In this document: in pieces, positions 59,420 to 64,000 of the stretch
How the letters are laid out: every line of letters starts with the position of its first letter
How positions within the stretch are numbered: position 1 is the stretch's first letter
NCBI RefSeq assembly: GCF_019711315.1
Contig: NZ_CP081294.1
Span: 1,860,001 to 1,924,000, forward strand
Origin: Qipengyuania gelatinilytica
GTDB taxonomy: Bacteria > Pseudomonadota > Alphaproteobacteria > Sphingomonadales > Sphingomonadaceae
Reading direction: 5' to 3'
Length of the DNA stretch: 64,000 bases
The notes under the pieces: generated by a model
Databases searched by the model: none
Told to the model about the DNA's origin: nothing
What the model saw: the letters and a program-made list of their open reading frames with translations, nothing else
Made by a program: the position numbers and the translations under genes

Positions 59420-61684
59420 ATGGCTGAAGAAAAGCAGACCGGTTTCACCACTCGCGAGGCGCTCTTTTACCACGAGACCATTCGCCCCGGTAAGATCGAG
59501 ATCATTGCCTCCAAGCCCATGGCGACCCAGCGCGACCTCGCGCTTGCCTATTCGCCCGGTGTCGCGGCGCCGGTCGAAGCGATTGCCGAAGACCCGCAGA
59601 ATGCCGCGCGTTACACCGCGCGCTCTAACCTCGTCGCGGTGATTTCGAACGGCACCGCGATCCTCGGCCTCGGCAATCTCGGCGCTTTGGCATCGAAGCC
59701 TGTGATGGAAGGCAAGGCGGTGCTGTTCAAGCGCTTCGCCGACGTGGATTCGATCGACCTCGAACTCGACACCGAAGACCCCGAAGCGTTCATCAACGCC
59801 GTCGCGCTGATGGAGCCGAGCTTCGGCGGCATCAACCTCGAAGACATCGCCGCACCCGAATGCTTCATCATCGAGCAGGCCCTGCGCGAGAAGATGAACA
59901 TCCCGGTGATGCATGATGACCAGCATGGCACTGCCATCATCTCTGCTGCCGGCCTGATCAATGCCTGCCACCTGACCGGCCGCGATCTCGACAAGGTCAA
60001 GATGGTGGTCAATGGCGCAGGCGCCTCGGCGCTCGCTTGTACCGCGCTGATCAAGGCGATGGGCGTCCGGCACGAAAACGTGATCGTGTGCGATCGCACC
60101 GGCCCGATCTACCCGGGCCGCGAGAATGTCGACCAGTGGAAGAGCGCGCATGCGGTCGAGACCGAAGCGCGCAGCCTGGAAGAAGCGCTCGAAGGGGCAG
60201 ACGTTTTCCTCGGCCTTTCGGCAGCCGGCGCGCTGAAGCCCGAATGGGTCGAGAAGATGGCCGACAAGCCGATCATCTTCGCGATGGCCAATCCGACGCC
60301 TGAAATCATGCCCGAAGAGGCGAAGGCGGTGCGCCCCGATGCAATTATCGCCACCGGCCGCTCGGATTATCCGAACCAGGTGAACAACGTCCTCGGCTTC
60401 CCCTTCATCTTCCGCGGCGCGCTGGACGTGCAGGCGACTTCGATCAATGAAGAGATGAAGATCGCCGCGGCACAGGCAATTGCCGAACTCGCCCGCGAGC
60501 GCGTGCCCGAGGAAGTTGCCGCAGCCTACGGCGTGAGCCACCAGTTCGGCGAGGAATACATCATTCCTGCACCGTTCGATCCGCGCCTCATGGAGGTCGT
60601 TTCCTCGGCAGTCGCCAAGGCTGCGATGGACAGCGGTGTCGCCAAGGCTCCGATCGAGGATTTCGAAGCCTATCGCCACGCGCTCAAGGTCCGCCTCAAC
60701 CCGACCACAGGCGCGCTGACGAATATCTACGAGCAGGCCAAGGCCAACCCCAAGCGGGTCGTATTCGCCGAGGCGGAAGAAGACGTGGCGCTGCGCGCTG
60801 CCATCCAGTTCCGCGATTACGGTTACGGCGAGCCGATCCTCGTCGGGCGAACCGACAAGGTTCTCGCCAAGTTGGAGGAACTGGGTGTCGATGATCCGGA
60901 CGACTGGATCATCGAGAACTCGAACCTGTCGGACAAGGTGCCGGCGATGGTCGATTACCTCTACAAGCGGCTGCAGCGCCGCGGTTACACCGAGCGCGAC
61001 GTTGCTCGCATGGTGAACCAGGAGCGTAACGTCTTTGCCGCCTTGCTGGTCGCCCTCGGCCACGGCGAGGCGATGATTTCCGGCCTTACCCGCACCTTCA
61101 GCCAGACGGCGCGCGAAGTGGCACGGGTGCTCGACCCGAAGCCCGGTGCGACCCCGTTCGGCATTCACATGATGGTCGGCAAGAACCACACCACCTTCCT
61201 TGCCGACACGACGATCAACGAGCGTCCGAGTGCGGCCGAACTGGCGCATATCGCCAAGGAAACCGCCGCCGTTGCACGGCGCATGGGTCACGAGCCGCGG
61301 GTTGCCTTCCTCTCCTATTCAACCTTCGGCAATCCATCGGGCCAGTGGCTCGGCAATATCCGCGATGCCGTGGCGCTGCTCGACGCCGACGAGGGCGTGA
61401 ACTTCGAATATGAAGGCGAAATGGCGCCCGACGCTGCGCTGAATTCCAAGGTGATGGAACTTTATCCGTTCAGCCGCCTGTCGGGACCGGCGAATGTGCT
61501 GATCATGCCAGGCCTGCAATCGGCAAACCTGTCGGCCAAGCTGCTTCGCGAGCTGGGCGGCGAGACCACGATCGGCCCGATGATGGTCGGCATGGAAAAG
61601 CCGGTCCAGATCGCTCCGATGACCGCGATTGCGCCAGACGTGCTGACGCTGGCGGTGCTCGCCAGTGCTGGCGTGGTGGGTTAG
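59420..61684 (+). CDS. maeB: NADP-dependent malic enzyme with phosphotransacetylase-like domain
   Basis: MaeB oxidatively decarboxylates malate to pyruvate and makes NADPH. The 754-residue protein has an N-terminal malic-enzyme part (about 1-430: [26 protein letters not shown], and the NAD(P)-binding [12 protein letters not shown]) and a C-terminal phosphate acetyltransferase-like domain (about 440-754) that binds acetyl-CoA and regulates the enzyme. It matches the large E. coli-type MaeB. Preceded by AGAGGACACAG. Confidence 0.96.
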   Translation: MAEEKQTGFTTREALFYHETIRPGKIEIIASKPMATQRDLALAYSPGVAAPVEAIAEDPQNAARYTARSNLVAVISNGTAILGLGNLGALASKPVMEGKAVLFKRFADVDSIDLELDTEDPEAFINAVALMEPSFGGINLEDIAAPECFIIEQALREKMNIPVMHDDQHGTAIISAAGLINACHLTGRDLDKVKMVVNGAGASALACTALIKAMGVRHENVIVCDRTGPIYPGRENVDQWKSAHAVETEARSLEEALEGADVFLGLSAAGALKPEWVEKMADKPIIFAMANPTPEIMPEEAKAVRPDAIIATGRSDYPNQVNNVLGFPFIFRGALDVQATSINEEMKIAAAQAIAELARERVPEEVAAAYGVSHQFGEEYIIPAPFDPRLMEVVSSAVAKAAMDSGVAKAPIEDFEAYRHALKVRLNPTTGALTNIYEQAKANPKRVVFAEAEEDVALRAAIQFRDYGYGEPILVGRTDKVLAKLEELGVDDPDDWIIENSNLSDKVPAMVDYLYKRLQRRGYTERDVARMVNQERNVFAALLVALGHGEAMISGLTRTFSQTAREVARVLDPKPGATPFGIHMMVGKNHTTFLADTTINERPSAAELAHIAKETAAVARRMGHEPRVAFLSYSTFGNPSGQWLGNIRDAVALLDADEGVNFEYEGEMAPDAALNSKVMELYPFSRLSGPANVLIMPGLQSANLSAKLLRELGGETTIGPMMVGMEKPVQIAPMTAIAPDVLTLAVLASAGVVG

Positions 61685-61721
61685 GGTTCCTTACCAGGGA
61701 CGAAGCCACTAGGGCGAACGA

Positions 61722-62870
61722 ATGTATCAGGGCCTGTACCGTTTCATCCTCGCATCGATGGTCGTCTATGCGCACCTGCTTCCCAACGTCGCGGACGTGG
61801 GGAAGGCGGCGGTGGCCGGTTTCTTCATGTTGTCCGGCTTCCTCGTTACCCGGATCGTGAACGGGCGCTATTCCGACGGGTTGCGCGGTTTCGGTATCTT
61901 CGTGCTCAACCGTGCGCTGAGAATCTATCCGACCTTCTGGGTCTGCCTCGCCTTCGCTTTCGCAGCGATTGCCCTTTTCCCCACCGTTGCGGCCAATACC
62001 AACCCGCGCATGGTGCTGACATCGGACATCGGCGAGATCGCCAAGCAGATCCTGATCTTCGGCCAGCTGGGCCCCGAAGGGCGGGCACCGGTCGGCTGGA
62101 TCTCGGTCGGCTGGAGCTTGTCGGTCGAGCTCGTCTATTATCTGCTGATCGCCACCGTCCTTGGCCGCTCCAAAATCGCGACCGCGCTCTGGCTCGTCTT
62201 CGGTATCGGTACGATGACCTACGCGATCGGGAATCTCGGCCTCGACGAAGCCTATTTCTCCTATCTCTACATCACGCTGGTTTTCGCCATTGGCGCAGCG
62301 CTCCACCACTTCGGCGAATGGTTCGACAAGGTGTTCTCGCTCATCGCCACCAAGGGCTCGCCCAAGACGGCGATCGCAGCGATTGCCCTGCTGCTGGCCT
62401 ATGTCTTCTGGCAGGAGCCGATCGGGATATACATCTATCTCGAGACGCGTTCGATGGACGAAATCGCGCGCGTGTTGCCGCTCGATTCCATCTGGATTTT
62501 CTACGGCACTCTGCCCTTTGCCGCCTTCGCCATGTGGGCGACGCTCGCGGTGCGGGTCGACGATAGCTCCGTGCTGACAGGATCGAAGCTCGCCAGGGTT
62601 TCGGATTATCTCGGCGAATTGTCCTATCCCGTCTTCCTGCTCCATTTCGCCATGCTGATCATGGTCACCGGCCTCCTTGGCGGAACAGGCGGGCAGGGGC
62701 CGGAGCGCGTGCTGTGGCATTCGCTCGTCGCCATCCCGCTGGTCTATATCCTCGCCATGCTGGTGGTCCGTTTCGTCGAACAGCCGGTCCAGCGCCTGCG
62801 TGACAAGGTACGCGACCTGACCCACGGCAAGGTAGCCGATCCGCGGATCAAGGACGTCCAGGTCCCCTGA
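61722..62870 (+). CDS. Acyltransferase-3 family membrane protein
   Basis: The 382-residue protein has about ten membrane helices and the acyltransferase-3 (OafA/YrhL) signatures: RFILASMVVYAHLLP with the catalytic His near residue 18, and FFMLSGFLVTRIV. GWSLSVELVYYLL is the second conserved site. These enzymes O-acylate surface polysaccharides or lipids. Substrate unknown. It follows maeB by 37 bases. Confidence 0.9.
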   Translation: MYQGLYRFILASMVVYAHLLPNVADVGKAAVAGFFMLSGFLVTRIVNGRYSDGLRGFGIFVLNRALRIYPTFWVCLAFAFAAIALFPTVAANTNPRMVLTSDIGEIAKQILIFGQLGPEGRAPVGWISVGWSLSVELVYYLLIATVLGRSKIATALWLVFGIGTMTYAIGNLGLDEAYFSYLYITLVFAIGAALHHFGEWFDKVFSLIATKGSPKTAIAAIALLLAYVFWQEPIGIYIYLETRSMDEIARVLPLDSIWIFYGTLPFAAFAMWATLAVRVDDSSVLTGSKLARVSDYLGELSYPVFLLHFAMLIMVTGLLGGTGGQGPERVLWHSLVAIPLVYILAMLVVRFVEQPVQRLRDKVRDLTHGKVADPRIKDVQVP

Positions 62871-62943
62871 TTGTCCGGCTGGTCGCAAAGTTGGTGCGGC
62901 CCGTCCGACCGTTCATCCTTTCGCAAGCGCGACGGCGCTCTGC

Positions 62944-62979
62944 ATCCTTTCACGTGCAAGGGATCGCATGTGAAAGGAT
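62944..62979 (+). promoter_or_regulatory. Hairpin sequestering the ribosome-binding site of the outer-membrane gene
   Basis: Bases 62944-62957 pair with 62966-62979 through 14 consecutive pairs (one G-U), around an 8-base loop. The right arm contains AAAGGAT, the Shine-Dalgarno of the gene starting at 62985. A second CATCCTTT copy lies upstream (62913-62920) and GGATCGCA is repeated just before the start. Folding would block translation, so this looks like a switch, perhaps thermal or protein-controlled. Confidence 0.6.
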
Positions 62980-62984
62980 CGCAA

Positions 62985-63590
62985 ATGAAAAAGATTATCG
63001 CACTCGCCGTCATCGGCGCTGGATTTGCTGCAACCCCCGCAATGGCAGATGATACGGAAGCCCCCGGCGGCTTCTACATCGGTGCTCTGGGCGGCTATGA
63101 AGGGGTCAATGTTGAATCGACCGACGGCACCGCCACGGCGACCGCCGATTCTGCAGTCTACGGTATCAATGCCGGTTATGACCTCAGCCTCGGCGGCGCA
63201 TTCGTCGGCGTCGAGGGCGAGCTGTCGACCAGCGACGGTTCGACCAGCTTCCCGGGCAGCTTTGCTGGCGCTCGCGAAGGGCTGGAAACCAGCGGCCAGT
63301 ATTATCTCGGTGCCCGTGCAGGCTTCGCCCTGACGCCCGGCATCGCCGCCTATGGCAAGGTCGGCTACACCTCGCTCGACACGACCGCGTTCACATCGAG
63401 CGGATCGCTGTCGGATCTCGAAGAGAATACCGACGGCATCCGCTATGGTGCGGGCATCCAGATCGAGCTGCCTTCCGCACTCGAAGCGCGCATCGAGTAT
63501 CGTCGTTCGCAGTACAACGACCTCGCCGATATCGACCAGGGTGAGGCGACGACCGACCAGATCGTCGCCGGGATCGGCCTGCGCTTCTAA
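62985..63590 (+). CDS. Small outer-membrane beta-barrel protein
   Basis: The 201-residue protein has a signal peptide (about 1-21, ending ATPAMADD) and a mature eight-strand-type barrel: FYIGALGGYEG, INAGYDLSLGGAFVGVEGEL, YYLGARAGFALTPGIAAYGKVGY and a C-terminal Phe in VAGIGLRF, the usual barrel end. It resembles opacity/OmpW-type porins. The ATG at 62985 follows an AAAGGA buried in a hairpin. Confidence 0.88.
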   Translation: MKKIIALAVIGAGFAATPAMADDTEAPGGFYIGALGGYEGVNVESTDGTATATADSAVYGINAGYDLSLGGAFVGVEGELSTSDGSTSFPGSFAGAREGLETSGQYYLGARAGFALTPGIAAYGKVGYTSLDTTAFTSSGSLSDLEENTDGIRYGAGIQIELPSALEARIEYRRSQYNDLADIDQGEATTDQIVAGIGLRF

Positions 63591-63602
63591 GCTAGATCTC
63601 GA

Positions 63603-64000
63603 TCAGAACGGCAGGGCCTTGCCGGTGTAGTCGACATATGCGTAACCACCGCTCGCATTCTCGATGACATCGGCGAGGCCCTTTGCACTTTCCTCGACAG
63701 TGATGTGGGCATTGGGCCCGCCCATGTCGGTCTGCACCCAGCCGGGATGCAGCGAGAGAACGGCTACGTCGCGCTCCGACGCATCCTGCTCGGCGATGCC
63801 CTTCGCGAGCATGTTCTGCGCGGTCTTGCTCGTCCGGTAGAGCTCGTATCCGCCAGAGCTGTCCTCGATCGAACCCATGAGCGAACTCATGAAGGACAGC
63901 GAGCCGCCCTGCTTGATCTGGGGCAGCAGCTTCTTGCCGAGATGCGCGGGGCCGAAGGCGTTGGTCATCATCACTTCGGCAACCTCGTCCGGCGTCGCCT
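63603..64000 (-). CDS. SDR-family oxidoreductase, cut by window end
   Basis: Only the C-terminal portion is in the window; the 5' end lies past 64000. Reading the minus strand gives a frame continuing to the edge (PDEVAEVMMTNAFGPAHL at the cut). It has the catalytic YRTSK (YxxxK) and a preceding Ser (SFMSSLMGS), then PGWVQTDMGGPNA. It is a short-chain dehydrogenase; the N-terminal NAD(P)-binding motif is out of view. Convergent with the outer-membrane gene. Confidence 0.88.
   Translation of the reverse strand, partial: ATPDEVAEVMMTNAFGPAHLGKKLLPQIKQGGSLSFMSSLMGSIEDSSGGYELYRTSKTAQNMLAKGIAEQDASERDVAVLSLHPGWVQTDMGGPNAHITVEESAKGLADVIENASGGYAYVDYTGKALPF

Noticed and set aside
59363..61291. 642-codon open frame opposite maeB
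   Set aside because: Shadow of the malic enzyme gene; its His/Asp-rich composition mirrors third-position GC bias and no motif is visible.
1..64000. tRNA, rRNA and CRISPR loci
   Set aside because: By eye I found no cloverleaf with a GGTTCGA-type arm, no rRNA sequence and no spaced direct-repeat array in the intergenic regions. A tRNAscan-SE or CRISPR search would be decisive.

Overview
The window looks like chromosomal DNA of a GC-rich alphaproteobacterium, most probably a sphingomonad and perhaps an Erythrobacteraceae member. The evidence is a serine palmitoyltransferase gene overlapping its own acyl carrier protein gene, a Rhodobacter-type gene transfer agent (GTA) cluster, DivK, a double cold-shock-domain protein, a DksA without the usual zinc cysteines, and alphaproteobacterial DUFs (DUF3572, DUF4112, DUF6127, DUF2793). 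The taxonomy is inferred from gene content only. I found no rRNA, tRNA, CRISPR array or insertion sequence. The longest gene-poor gap, between the GTA terminase and portal genes, holds an opposite-strand micro-gene. No other gap exceeds 300 bases.

Region 1 (about 0-21.2 kb) is mostly housekeeping. It holds prfC, a hydrolase/flavoprotein/nuclease trio, a sigma-54-preceded glnK-amtB nitrogen operon, a GMC oxidoreductase and sterol-desaturase group, a secreted M20 amidohydrolase, a TerC protein, a glycine-rich double cold-shock protein, argD-argF-hslO, queC with an MFS transporter, a sodC lipoprotein and an OmpA-like porin with a 30-proline linker.

Region 2 (21.35-35.6 kb, minus strand) is an apparently intact GTA cluster. 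It runs from a small-terminase-like gene (g1) at 35.46 kb through large terminase, portal, DUF6127, protease, capsid, connectors, tail tube, chaperones, tape measure, distal tail, hub, NlpC/P60 peptidase and host-specificity protein, and ends with a DUF2793 gene. Most genes overlap by 1-11 bases, so they probably form one transcript from a promoter near 35.58 kb. Three things stand out: the capsid gene sits between two strong hairpins, one of them a textbook terminator; the TIM-barrel-like domain is fused to the distal tail protein, not to the host-specificity protein; and a 56-residue zinc-ribbon gene lies antisense between g2 and g3.

Region 3 (35.7-52.7 kb) holds a YqaA membrane protein, a low-GC Cadherin-like lipoprotein, a Crp-type regulator, a second sterol-desaturase-family protein, OsmC, the sphingolipid pair spt-acp, divK, a tightly overlapped five-gene run (DUF3572, HAD, RidA, glycerophosphodiesterase, FemAB-like acetyltransferase), dksA with a strikingly structured leader, a PilZ protein, an orphan solute-binding lipoprotein, and the kynABU tryptophan-to-anthranilate operon.

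Region 4 (52.7-64 kb) holds an HNH nuclease, gluQ, a HIG1 protein, a cobalamin adenosyltransferase, a 3-hydroxyacyl-CoA dehydrogenase, small envelope-type proteins, mutS, maeB, an acyltransferase, a small outer-membrane protein whose ribosome-binding site lies inside a 14-bp hairpin, and an SDR dehydrogenase cut by the window end.
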